This document shows, piece by piece, positions 8,120 to 16,152 of a stretch of 64,000 nt of DNA; position 1 is the stretch's first letter; every line of letters begins with the position of its first letter. The notes below the pieces were generated by a model. That model did not search any database and was not told where the DNA came from. It saw only the letters and a list, made by a program, of their open reading frames with translations. Source of the DNA: Thermobaculum terrenum ATCC BAA-798 (GTDB taxonomy: Bacteria; Chloroflexota; Chloroflexia; Thermobaculales; Thermobaculaceae); NCBI RefSeq assembly GCF_000025005.1, contig NC_013525.1, positions 372,001 through 436,000 on the forward strand. The letters are read 5' to 3'. Made by a program: the position numbers and the translations under genes.

Positions 8120-8941
8120 ATGCGAGTCTACATTTCTGCAGACATGGAGGGCATCTCAGGAGTTGTACATCCCTCACAGATAGATCCAAACGGTAGCGAC
8201 TATCTACGAGGTCGTCGTTTGCAAACAGGGGATGTGAACGCTGCTATAGAGGGGGCTTTACAGGCAGGAGCTTCTGAGGTGATAGTCAATGACTCTCATT
8301 GGGTTCAGCGCAACATTCTTCTGGAAGATTTGCATCCATGCGCTAGGCTGATCTCCGGAAGCACTAAGCGATTAGGTATGGTGCATGGGGTGGAGGGAGC
8401 AGACTTGGCATTGTTCATCGGATATCATGCTAAACATGGTACCCCTTATGCTATTGCAGACCATACTTGGAGCTCAAGCTGTGTCGATGACCTGAGGCTT
8501 AACGGCCACTCCATAGGGGAGTTCGCTCTCAATGCTTATATCTGTGGCTACTTTGGTGTTCCTGTGGTTATGGCCAGCGGAGATCAAGCACTAGAGAATG
8601 AAGCTAAAGCTCTTATTCCGGGAATCCAAGTAGCGGTGGTCAAATTGGCTACTGGTAGGTGGGCAGCAGAGTGCTTACCTTTGTCGGAGTCTCGTAAGCT
8701 TATAAGGAGCTGCGCCAAGGAGGCGGTATCGGTGCGCAATATACAACCGCTGTCTCCTCCGAGTCCTTGTGAGGTAGAGCTTGATCTAATGGTTACTGAG
8801 ATGGCCGACAGAGCTGAGTATGTGCCTGGTGTGCATAGGATAGGGGGTAGAACTATTGGCTTTGAGTGCGAAGATATCATAAAGGCTTTCGAGATGTTTC
8901 GTACCGTGGTGAACGCAGCGTCGTTATTTACGCCTTTCTAG
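8120..8941 (+). CDS. dppA: M55 family D-aminopeptidase (DppA-like)
   Basis: This 273-residue enzyme begins MRVYISADMEGISGV, the DppA signature in which Asp and Glu of SADMEG bind the two zinc ions. Further ligand regions are NDSHWVQRN, FIGYHAKHG and HTWSSSCVDDLRLNG. M55 peptidases remove N-terminal D- or L-residues from short peptides and work as ring-shaped decamers in the cytosol. GGGGGTAAGG precedes the ATG. The neighbouring aminotransferase and asparaginase-like hydrolase suggest use of peptides, possibly including wall-derived D-amino acids, as a nutrient source; that pathway link is inferred from context only. Confidence 0.92.
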   Translation: MRVYISADMEGISGVVHPSQIDPNGSDYLRGRRLQTGDVNAAIEGALQAGASEVIVNDSHWVQRNILLEDLHPCARLISGSTKRLGMVHGVEGADLALFIGYHAKHGTPYAIADHTWSSSCVDDLRLNGHSIGEFALNAYICGYFGVPVVMASGDQALENEAKALIPGIQVAVVKLATGRWAAECLPLSESRKLIRSCAKEAVSVRNIQPLSPPSPCEVELDLMVTEMADRAEYVPGVHRIGGRTIGFECEDIIKAFEMFRTVVNAASLFTPF

Positions 8942-9027
8942 AAAAAGCATTTTATAGCCTATGGCCAGCTATTTGCTGTCGATTGTTGTACCATAAGCTA
9001 ATAGATAACCTTCTTGGAGACAGAGAA

Positions 9028-10395
9028 ATGATGGGGCATCTAACACGGGAGCTAAGTGCGGTAGTAGATAGGTACATCCAGCAGAGACCTAGATCGGCAG
9101 AGATATACCAGCGTGCCGTAGAGGATCTTCCCGATGGTGTTACTCATGACAAGCGGTTTATGACCCCTTTCCCGACATATATCCAAAGGGCTAAAGGTAG
9201 TAGAAAGTGGGATGTGGATGGTAATGAATACGTAGACTACGTCATGGGCCATGGGGCATTACTGCTAGGCCACTGTCATCCTGAAGTAACTCAGGCCGTG
9301 GTGGAGCAGGTTCAAAAGTTCACCCATCCTGGAGGATCCCATGAGCTAGAGGTAGAGTGGGCGGAGTTGGTCAAATCACTGATACCTTCTGCTGAGAAGG
9401 TAAGGTTCACGAGCTCAGGGACGGAAGCAACTCATATGGCTATCCGTCTGGCCAGAGCCTACACAGGCAGGAAGAAGATCGTGAAGCTTGAGGGGCACTT
9501 TCATGGTTGGCACGATGGCGTAGCCAAGGCTCAAACTCCTCCCTACGACAGGAAGACTCCGGGCATTCCAGATGAGATATCTGAGCTCACGCTGGTATCG
9601 CCAGCCAAGCTGGAATCTATAGAGAAGATATTTAGCTCGGATAGAGATATAGCGGCAATAATATTTGAACCCTCGGGGGCCAGCTATGGTACGGTGCCTC
9701 TGCCCGAAGGCTTTGTGCAAGGGCTGAAGGACTTATCTGATCGCTATGGTGTGCTGCTTATATGTGACGAGGTGGTCACAGGTTTTAGATGGTCTCCCGG
9801 GGGAGTGCAGGCGTTAGCAGGAATAAAGCCTGATCTTACCACATTGGCCAAAATCCTCGCAGGAGGTTTCCCTGGAGGGGCTGTTGCTGGTAGGGCCGAT
9901 ATCCTGGATCTGATATCGCATGCCAGCGATCCTGCCAAGAGGATAGTACATCAAGGTACCTTCAATGCCAACCCCGTATCTGCTGCCGCAGGTGTTGAGT
10001 GCTTGAAGATAGTGGGCTCAAGCGATGTTTGCCAGCAGGCAGCAAGCAAGGCAGCTGTACTCCGCTCGAGACTCAATGAGAAGTTCGAGGATCTGCAAAT
10101 ACCTGGATGTGCATACGGCGAGAGCTCTATCTGTCACATCATAATTGGCGAAGAGGTGCCTAATAGGGTTCGGGGAGACTTGCAAAGGCCTGATCTGCCT
10201 GAGGATGTGCTCCGTACCAAAGGTACCAACCAGCAATTGATGTGGCTATTTGATCTTGCGATGATGAATGAAGGTGTAGATTTGTTCTCTGGCAGTGCTT
10301 TCGTCAGTAGTTATCATACGGATGAGGATATAGATCTGACGATAGATGCCTTTGTTAAGGTGGTTTCGGAGCTTAAGAATGAAGGTTATCTATAG
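9028..10395 (+). CDS. class III PLP-dependent aminotransferase (glutamate-1-semialdehyde aminomutase-like)
   Basis: The start at ATG 9028, behind TTGGAGA, removes an unlikely 54-residue extension and leaves 455 residues. Class III features include the phosphate-binding SSGTEATHMAIRLARA, the KLEGHFHGWHDG segment, the cofactor Asp in LLICDEVVTGFR, and the Schiff-base Lys in TLAKILAGGFPGGAVAG. The fold matches HemL, but the position inside an amino-acid catabolic cluster with no porphyrin genes makes a general aminotransferase or aminomutase at least as likely. It is followed after 14 bases by the asparaginase-like gene, so the two are probably co-transcribed. Confidence 0.9.
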   Translation: MMGHLTRELSAVVDRYIQQRPRSAEIYQRAVEDLPDGVTHDKRFMTPFPTYIQRAKGSRKWDVDGNEYVDYVMGHGALLLGHCHPEVTQAVVEQVQKFTHPGGSHELEVEWAELVKSLIPSAEKVRFTSSGTEATHMAIRLARAYTGRKKIVKLEGHFHGWHDGVAKAQTPPYDRKTPGIPDEISELTLVSPAKLESIEKIFSSDRDIAAIIFEPSGASYGTVPLPEGFVQGLKDLSDRYGVLLICDEVVTGFRWSPGGVQALAGIKPDLTTLAKILAGGFPGGAVAGRADILDLISHASDPAKRIVHQGTFNANPVSAAAGVECLKIVGSSDVCQQAASKAAVLRSRLNEKFEDLQIPGCAYGESSICHIIIGEEVPNRVRGDLQRPDLPEDVLRTKGTNQQLMWLFDLAMMNEGVDLFSGSAFVSSYHTDEDIDLTIDAFVKVVSELKNEGYL

Positions 10396-10409
10396 TTGAG
10401 GTGATGATT

Positions 10410-11339
10410 TTGGGCAAGTTCGTGGTGGTTGCTAGTGCCAATGGAAGAGTTGGCATTGAGGAAGCTGCCAGGGTTTTGGCAAATGGGGGTAGTGCTCTCG
10501 ATGCGGTAGAAGTTGGCTGCAGGTTGGTAGAGAGTAATCCTGAGGATCATTCGGTCGGCCTCGGAGGTCTGCCTAACCTGATAGGCGAGGTGGAGCTTGA
10601 TGCTTCGATAATGGATGGTACGACACTCCGGGCTGGTGCTGTAGCTGCGGTCAAGGGGTACGAACATCCCATATCTATAGCTCGCAAAGTCATGGAGCTC
10701 ACGCCCCATGTCTGCTTGGTAGGTAGTGGTGCTGAAAGGTTTGCCAAAGAAATGGGGTTTGAGCCAACAGATCTGCTTACCCCAGAATCCAAGCGGCTGT
10801 GGGAGGAGCGTATACGAGGGGAATCTTCTGATGTAGATCCTGGAATGATCCGCTACCATGAGCAGATTATACAGTGGCTATCGCTTATAAGCGATCCCGA
10901 GAAGCCTGCAGGTGGTACGGTTAATTTTCTTGCGCTTGATAGGGAAGGCAATCTTGCTTGCGGAGTAAGTACCAGTGGCTGGTATTGCAAATATCCAGGC
11001 AGAATAGGCGATTCCCCAATTATAGGTGCAGGCAATTATGCAGATAGTAGGTTCGCTGCTGTGGGCTGTACTGGTAGGGGAGAGCTTGCCATGAGGATTC
11101 CCGCAGCTTATACCGTGGTGGTCAGGGTACAAAGAGGGGAATCGCTAATCAACGCTCTCTGTCAGACGATGCAGGATATAAACAAACTGGAAGATCCTTA
11201 TGCAACTGGGCTGAGCATGGTTGCCCTTGACAAAGATGGCAACCATGCAGCTGTGTCTAATAGACCGGATACTACATATGTATGGTTAGAGGAGGGAATG
11301 GATAGCTACCAAGAGTCGCCCAGGATATATGTCGCATAG
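10410..11339 (+). CDS. Ntn-hydrolase, isoaspartyl peptidase/glycosylasparaginase family
   Basis: A TTG at 10410 lies 8 bases after GAGG and gives 309 residues; GTG 10401 and ATG 10404 are also in frame but overlap that ribosome site. The autocatalytic Thr of this T2 family is in KPAGGTVNFLALD near residue 174, and the oxyanion and substrate segment is GRIGDSPIIGAGNYAD, as in glycosylasparaginases. The precursor would cleave itself into two chains and then hydrolyse the side-chain amide of asparagine derivatives or isoaspartyl dipeptides. The tight spacing to the aminotransferase supports a shared catabolic operon. Which amide it prefers cannot be told. Confidence 0.9.
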   Translation: MGKFVVVASANGRVGIEEAARVLANGGSALDAVEVGCRLVESNPEDHSVGLGGLPNLIGEVELDASIMDGTTLRAGAVAAVKGYEHPISIARKVMELTPHVCLVGSGAERFAKEMGFEPTDLLTPESKRLWEERIRGESSDVDPGMIRYHEQIIQWLSLISDPEKPAGGTVNFLALDREGNLACGVSTSGWYCKYPGRIGDSPIIGAGNYADSRFAAVGCTGRGELAMRIPAAYTVVVRVQRGESLINALCQTMQDINKLEDPYATGLSMVALDKDGNHAAVSNRPDTTYVWLEEGMDSYQESPRIYVA

Positions 11340-11418
11340 AGCAAAATGCTGAGGACTTCCAATTATTACGTCTTTTACAATATCATCAAGCTAGAGACAA
11401 CCTGTATTTTGGATAGAT

Positions 11419-12345
11419 ATGACAGCTAGAGTGGTGGTTGTTGGTAGCAGCAATACTGATATGGTGGTACCTGTCCCTCATATCCCTGGAGTGGGGGAGA
11501 CGGTGCTGGGTGGGGATCTGATTATTGCCCCCGGTGGGAAGGGGGCCAACCAGGCTGTGGCTGCTGCTAGGCTGGGTGCAGAGGTGGTTTTTATCGGCGC
11601 TGTAGGTAGTGATGACTTTGGTCAAAAAGCCATCAAGGGGCTTAATGCAGATGGTATAGATACTAGCTACGTTAAAATAGTTGATGGAACCCCTAGTGGT
11701 GTTGCCCTGATAATGGTGGATCCTTCGGGCAATAACTCCATAGCAGTCTCCCCGGGAGCAAACTCTCGTCTGTTCCCAGAAGATATCGAGCTCAGCTCAA
11801 AGGTCCTACAAAATGCCAGGATTTTGCTAACTCAGCTTGAGGTTCCTCTGGATACGGTAGCAACAGCCCTGGAATTCGGTAAGAAAATGGATTGTGTGAC
11901 TATGCTCAATCCAGCACCTGCTCCTGCTACAGGGCTCCCAAGTGACATTATCTCCCATGTAGATGTGATCACTCCTAACGAAGTAGAGGCCAGGGCACTG
12001 GTGGGACGTGATATGCCATCTGAAGACTTGGCCAAGGCGCTGTTGGATCTGGGGGTGAAAATAGTCATACTAACCTTGGGGGAGAGAGGGGCGCTAGTGG
12101 CCCAGCAAGATAAGTTGGTAGCGGTGGAACCTTTTGCAGTTAGTCCTGTGGATACTACAGCTGCTGGTGATGCCTTTAGTGGGGCATTGGCGGTAGCAAT
12201 AGCTGAGGGGCTTGAGCTAATAGATGCGGTACGCTTTGCTAACGCAGCGGCTGCTCTATCTGTTACTAAGATGGGCGCTCAGCCGTCCATGCCTACTAGA
12301 GCAGAGCTTGAAACCTTCCTCTCTAGACATCAAATTTCTGGGTAA
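11419..12345 (+). CDS. rbsK: ribokinase (PfkB family)
   Basis: This 308-residue sugar kinase opens with the substrate-binding GSSNTDMVVPV and the PfkB signature 1 segment GGDLIIAPGGKGANQAVAAARLGA, and ends with the catalytic signature 2 VDTTAAGDAFSGALAVAIAEG, in which Asp of AGDAF is the base. It phosphorylates ribose, or a similar sugar or deoxyribose, with ATP in the cytosol, feeding the pentose phosphate pathway. Strength of signature and length fit true ribokinases well. The stop codon abuts the start of the DNA methyltransferase gene with no gap. No ribose transporter lies beside it. Confidence 0.92.
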   Translation: MTARVVVVGSSNTDMVVPVPHIPGVGETVLGGDLIIAPGGKGANQAVAAARLGAEVVFIGAVGSDDFGQKAIKGLNADGIDTSYVKIVDGTPSGVALIMVDPSGNNSIAVSPGANSRLFPEDIELSSKVLQNARILLTQLEVPLDTVATALEFGKKMDCVTMLNPAPAPATGLPSDIISHVDVITPNEVEARALVGRDMPSEDLAKALLDLGVKIVILTLGERGALVAQQDKLVAVEPFAVSPVDTTAAGDAFSGALAVAIAEGLELIDAVRFANAAAALSVTKMGAQPSMPTRAELETFLSRHQISG

Positions 12346-13221
12346 GTGACGTTGAGTTCTTCAAATAAGATCTTCTTCGGAGATAATCTAAGGGTTCTCG
12401 AAAGCCTGCCATCTAATTCTGTCAATCTTATATATATTGATCCCCCATTCAACACAGGCCGTCGTCAGGTACGCATATCCATGAGCGTTGATAGAGATGA
12501 TCAAGGTGATAGGAAGGGCTTCGGTGGCTATAAGTACTTGACTAAGGTATTAGGCAAGTTATCTTTTGATGACATCTACGACGACTATCTAGCTTTTTTA
12601 GAGCCTAGATTGAGAGAGGCTCATAGGGTGCTGACTGCAAATGGTGCATTGTATTTTCATATAGATTATCGCGAGGTTCACTATTGCAAGATCCTTCTTG
12701 ATTCTATCTTTGGGAGAGACAATTTCCTTAACGAGATAATATGGGCTTATGACTATGGTGGTAGGAGCAAGAGAAAGTGGCCTACCAAGCACGATAACAT
12801 CCTTTATTACGTCAAAGACAGAAACAACTACGTATTCAATGCTGATGAGATAGATAGATTGCCCTATATGGCACCTTCTTTGGTGGGGGGTGATAAGGCT
12901 AAATTAGGTAAGTTGCCAACCGACGTTTGGTGGCAGACTATAGTTAGCCCAACTGGAAAGGAGAAGACGGGTTATCCCACACAGAAGCCGTTAGCAATAC
13001 TTGAGAGGATTATAAGGGCCTCTTCGTGCCCAGGCGACATAGTGCTGGATTTCTTTGCTGGGAGCGGCACGACTGGTGTAGCTGCCCATAAGTTGGGTAG
13101 AAGCTTTATCCTGGTTGATAATAACGAAGAAGCCATAAGAGTAATGCGTTCAAGGTTCCGTGATGTACCTGTGGAGTTTATAACCCTTGAGGACTATAAA
13201 TACGAGGACAAAGCTGTCTAG
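12346..13221 (+). CDS. beta-class DNA (amino) methyltransferase, no partner nuclease
   Basis: This 291-residue enzyme carries motif IV as IYIDPPFNTG near residue 30 and motif I as LDFFAGSGTTGVAAHKLG near 240. That order (catalytic first, S-adenosylmethionine pocket last) defines the beta class. The middle portion, with WPTKHDNILYYVKD and TGYPTQKPLAILERI, carries the PTQKP motif X region common to N6-adenine and N4-cytosine enzymes. It would methylate a short DNA site. No restriction gene is adjacent, so it looks like an orphan or regulatory methylase. It starts with GTG directly after the ribokinase stop, with no clear ribosome site, suggesting coupling. Confidence 0.9.
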   Translation: MTLSSSNKIFFGDNLRVLESLPSNSVNLIYIDPPFNTGRRQVRISMSVDRDDQGDRKGFGGYKYLTKVLGKLSFDDIYDDYLAFLEPRLREAHRVLTANGALYFHIDYREVHYCKILLDSIFGRDNFLNEIIWAYDYGGRSKRKWPTKHDNILYYVKDRNNYVFNADEIDRLPYMAPSLVGGDKAKLGKLPTDVWWQTIVSPTGKEKTGYPTQKPLAILERIIRASSCPGDIVLDFFAGSGTTGVAAHKLGRSFILVDNNEEAIRVMRSRFRDVPVEFITLEDYKYEDKAV

Positions 13222-13835
13222 ACCAGCTCCAGGTGAGAGGTATCATTTAGACATAATAGATTATACTTACCGTCTGTTATTTGTAGCTCGGTGATAGAGC
13301 AGTTACTGATCTTAGGGTCCAAATCGGTATTCATGTGCTTGTACATTATCTGCTTGATAAGTGCTCTCATCAACCCCGCGTGAGATACAACTATTGCAGT
13401 TCCGCTTTTCTGTATGCTAAGTATCTTTTCCAGGGCCTTATGGGCTCTCTGTTGAAGTTCTACTCTGGTTTCTCCTTGAGGCCATGCCCCAGAAGGTTTA
13501 CCTATCTTGATATCCCAGGCGTTTTCAGGCCATAGGGAGCTGGCCTGTTCCCACGTCATTCCTGTGGCAAGGCCAAGATCTCTTTCCTGCAACTCAGGTA
13601 TTATTACTGGCTCAAGCTCGAACTTCGTCGCGATTATCTTAGCCGTCTCGAGAGCTCTACTGAGGGGACTGGAGAATACATTACTTGGAACAAGTATCTT
13701 GGCAAGCTTCTGAGCTACAGCTTCAGCCTGTTGCCTGCCTTTGCGTGTGAGGGGAGAATCCATTCTTCCCTGCATTATGCCAATGGCGTTCGCTTCAGAT
13801 TCTCCGTGCCTGACTAAAATAAGCCTTACTGTCAA
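13218..13835 (-). CDS. histidine phosphatase family protein (phosphoglycerate mutase/CobC-like)
   Basis: A TTG at 13833-13835, 5 bases after AGGAGGT, starts this 205-residue enzyme. It contains the phosphorylated His in LILVRHGESEANA, the specificity segment MDSPLTRKGRQQAEA, the acid-base Glu in ELQERDLG and the second His in AIVVSHAGLMRAL. It dephosphorylates a small phosphate ester; the family includes alpha-ribazole phosphatase and broad-specificity phosphatases. Its 3' end overlaps the methyltransferase gene by 4 bases in convergent orientation. Confidence 0.91.
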   Translation of the reverse strand: MTVRLILVRHGESEANAIGIMQGRMDSPLTRKGRQQAEAVAQKLAKILVPSNVFSSPLSRALETAKIIATKFELEPVIIPELQERDLGLATGMTWEQASSLWPENAWDIKIGKPSGAWPQGETRVELQQRAHKALEKILSIQKSGTAIVVSHAGLMRALIKQIMYKHMNTDLDPKISNCSITELQITDGKYNLLCLNDTSHLELV

Positions 13836-13964
13836 TATAACCTCCTATTTTTGATTCTATTATGTCCTAATTATGGGAAAAAAGTACCGTAGCTTTCTGC
13901 GTTGTGATAATAGTAAACTTATAAGTCAGTTCATAAGCTTTGCAATGTTACCTGGAGGTTAGTT

Positions 13965-15698
13965 TTGGTTCTGTCCAGCAGTATCCGTAGACTAGTTATT
14001 GTAGTCACGACCTCACTTGCCTTGTTCTTCCTAACTATTTCCCAAAGCCCTGGCTATGCTTACGCTGCCTCTCGTAATAGTGATCTTGAACCTAGAGTGC
14101 TAACTACTGGCAGGATTCTAGTGAAATTCAGATCAGGTACAGATGCTTCTAAAGTTTTGCAGGCAGCTTCGATTCAAAGTGGGATTATTGTGGATCGGGT
14201 CAATCCGCTTGGGGTGAAGGTTGTAAGGCCGAGAACAGTTCTTGCTCAGTCTCTGGGAACCCTGGAGCGATTGGCCAATCATATAGAACAGAATCCTAGT
14301 GTGATATATGCTCAACCTGAAGTTCTGCTACAGCCGCAGGATGTAATCCCGAATGACCCTGATTATCCCAGGCAATGGGGCTTACAGAGGATCAGAGCTC
14401 CTAAGGCTTGGGAGATAAGCACAGGTAGCTCCACGGTCAAGATAGGCATAGTTGATTCAGGAATAGCTATGAATCATCCTGAACTAAAGGATAGGTATGC
14501 TGGGGGCTACGATTTTGTGCAACATGATACCTATCCGCAAGATACGGATGGTCATGGAACTCATGTGGCTGGTATAGCTGCAGCTACAGGTAATAATGGT
14601 ATAGGGATAGCCGGTGTTGGTTGGCGTACCAAGTTATTAGTAGCCAGGGTCTTGACTGCCGAAGGTGCTACGGATACTGACGTTGCCAAGGGCATAATAT
14701 GGGTAACTGATCATGGGGCTTCAGTGATCAACATAAGCCTAGGAACCTACTATGACTCCGATACCCTGCATCAGGCTATACAATATGCCCAGGAAAAGGG
14801 GGTATTAGTAGTTGCTGCAGCAGGCAACGAGTCGACTAATATACCTTTGTATCCAGCTGCCTATCCTGGAGTTATAGGGGTAGCAGCTACCAATCAAGAT
14901 GATAGATATGCGAGCTTCTCCAATTATGGCTCATACGTGGATATAAGCGCTCCTGGAGTCGACATATACTCCACTTACCCTGGAGGATATGCTTACATGA
15001 GCGGGACGTCTATGGCAGCTCCTTTTGTTACCGGAGCTGCTGCGGTAATCAAGGCAGAATTCCCTTGGTACTCTGCCAATCAAATATGGCAAAGGCTAAA
15101 AGCAGGGGCAGACGATTTAGGTCCCAAGGGGTTGGATACGCGCTATGGGTATGGACGATTGAATCTATACAGGTCCTTGGCTGTTCCTGGGACCTTGATT
15201 GGAAGAGTTAGAAATGCCAAGACCGGCAATGTTCTCCCTGGAGTCAGGGTGCAGCTATATGGAACTCCTAGATATACATACACAGATAGTCAAGGGAGAT
15301 TTGTATTTCGGAATATAAGATATGGAGCTGGGAAGCTGATATTCAGCAAGCAGGGCTATGCTCAAGGGATGAGGAACATTTTTATAGAACCTGCCGCTAC
15401 TGAATATACAGGTATCAGGCTAGCACCACTAGCCAGACTTTCCGGCTACGTTAGGTCTTCTAGTGGAACGCCTCTCTCCAATGCTGTTGTTAGTGTGACC
15501 TCTCAGGAGGGTAGTGACCTACAAGATACTACAGACTCTTACGGTAGGTATTTCATCAAAAATGTGCCTATAGGTATAGTGAGAGTAACCGCTAGTCTCA
15601 AGGACTACACCTCTGTGACTAAAAACGTATCCACTACAATGGGGACCACAACCAGTGTGAGCTTCACCCTCAAACCTTTACTAGCTCCAGGCAACTAG
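13965..15698 (+). CDS. secreted subtilisin-like serine protease with C-terminal beta domains
   Basis: A TTG at 13965, 6 bases after GGAGG, starts this 577-residue protein. It has a signal peptide (LVIVVTTSLALFFLTIS, cut near YAYAAS), an inhibitor-like propeptide to about residue 120, and an S8 catalytic domain with Asp164 (IVDSG), His197 (DGHGTHVAG) and Ser349 (SGTSMAAPF). Two carboxypeptidase-regulatory-like beta domains follow from about 407 (GTLIGRVRNAKTGNVLPGV and LSGYVRSSSGTPLSNAVV). It acts outside the cell; the beta domains may aid stability or surface attachment. It opens the secreted/surface gene block and is probably transcribed alone, since a long gap follows. Confidence 0.95.
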   Translation: MVLSSSIRRLVIVVTTSLALFFLTISQSPGYAYAASRNSDLEPRVLTTGRILVKFRSGTDASKVLQAASIQSGIIVDRVNPLGVKVVRPRTVLAQSLGTLERLANHIEQNPSVIYAQPEVLLQPQDVIPNDPDYPRQWGLQRIRAPKAWEISTGSSTVKIGIVDSGIAMNHPELKDRYAGGYDFVQHDTYPQDTDGHGTHVAGIAAATGNNGIGIAGVGWRTKLLVARVLTAEGATDTDVAKGIIWVTDHGASVINISLGTYYDSDTLHQAIQYAQEKGVLVVAAAGNESTNIPLYPAAYPGVIGVAATNQDDRYASFSNYGSYVDISAPGVDIYSTYPGGYAYMSGTSMAAPFVTGAAAVIKAEFPWYSANQIWQRLKAGADDLGPKGLDTRYGYGRLNLYRSLAVPGTLIGRVRNAKTGNVLPGVRVQLYGTPRYTYTDSQGRFVFRNIRYGAGKLIFSKQGYAQGMRNIFIEPAATEYTGIRLAPLARLSGYVRSSSGTPLSNAVVSVTSQEGSDLQDTTDSYGRYFIKNVPIGIVRVTASLKDYTSVTKNVSTTMGTTTSVSFTLKPLLAPGN

Positions 15699-15872
15699 AG
15701 AGATTTTCTGACAATCAAGATCTATAGAGTTTCCCCTCTGGCCTTACACAGCTCTGCCTAACTGAAAAGTTCATCATGTTGTCCCTCTTATAGCACCCTC
15801 CTAAAGCTCCTTTTTCGAGGTAATGCCAACCCTGATCTGTTGCATAAACGATAATATATAAGGTGAAGCTTT
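15699..15872 (+). other. intergenic segment after the subtilase gene
   Basis: No gene was found here. The segment is A+T rich with C/T-rich patches and has no clear hairpin followed by a T run. It leads into the palindrome at 15873. Confidence 0.4.
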
Positions 15873-15906
15873 GGTATACTTATTGCGTCTAAGCAATAAG
15901 TATACC
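15873..15906. repeat. perfect 14-bp inverted repeat
   Basis: Arms GGTATACTTATTGC and GCAATAAGTATACC flank a 6-base loop (GTCTAA). There is no T run after it, so it is not a standard terminator, though it could end the subtilase transcript. It ends 27 bases before the -35 box of the adhesin promoter and could equally be an operator. Confidence 0.6.
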
Positions 15907-15932
15907 TTGCCGCGGAAAAATCTTAATTTCTA

Positions 15933-15961
15933 TTGACGGATATTAATTGGGTTTATATAAT
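15933..15961 (+). promoter_or_regulatory. strong sigma-A promoter of the Pro/Ser-rich surface protein
   Basis: TTGACG (15933-15938) and a perfect TATAAT (15956-15961) are separated by exactly 17 bases. The predicted start of transcription is near 15968, giving a 5' leader of about 185 bases before the gene at 16153. Confidence 0.85.
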
Positions 15962-15966
15962 TGAAA

Positions 15967-16093
15967 CTGTAGAAACTTTTGCATTAATGCTAAAAGTGTA
16001 AAAGGCGCTAATTAGCGTAGAGGCGACGAAGTCCGCTTACCTATATGGGCACCATGGGAGCGGATGGAGCCACTGGTGCAACCGGCTACTGAG
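15967..16093 (+). ncRNA. structured leader RNA, class II c-di-GMP riboswitch-like
   Basis: The leader contains a stem GCACCA (16049-16054) / TGGTGC (16074-16079) set in the frame GGGCAC...GTGCAACCG. From memory, this is the conserved core of class II c-di-GMP aptamers. At the 5' end, CTGTAG followed by AAAC (15967-15975) can pair with CTACtG at 16086-16091 to form a P1-like helix (GTAG/CTAC plus one further pair). Extra hairpins are present: ACTTTT/AAAAGT at 15975-15997, CGCTAATTAGCG at 16006-16017, and GCGAC-GAA-GTCcGC at about 16023-16036. The P1 3' strand is also the 5' arm of the terminator, so folding of the aptamer would block termination: an ON switch. Against this class, P1 is imperfect and I could not find the usual GGUU partner for AACC. 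Confidence 0.55.
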
Positions 16094-16121
16094 AAGACCC
16101 TCAGTAGCCGGTTCGTTTTTT
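16080..16121 (+). terminator. intrinsic terminator in the leader (attenuator)
   Basis: A perfect 14-bp stem (AACCGGCTACTGAG / CTCAGTAGCCGGTT) with a 6-base loop is followed by CG and six Ts (16116-16121). It lies between the strong promoter and the coding region, so transcription of the surface protein requires read-through. This is the layout of a riboswitch attenuator. Confidence 0.92.
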
Positions 16122-16152
16122 AGGTCCATTAGTCAACGTAAAGGAGGGGAAC

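Noticed and set aside
9028-10395. Calling the aminotransferase hemL outright
   Set aside because: The fold fits, but there are no other heme genes around and class III aminotransferases share these motifs.
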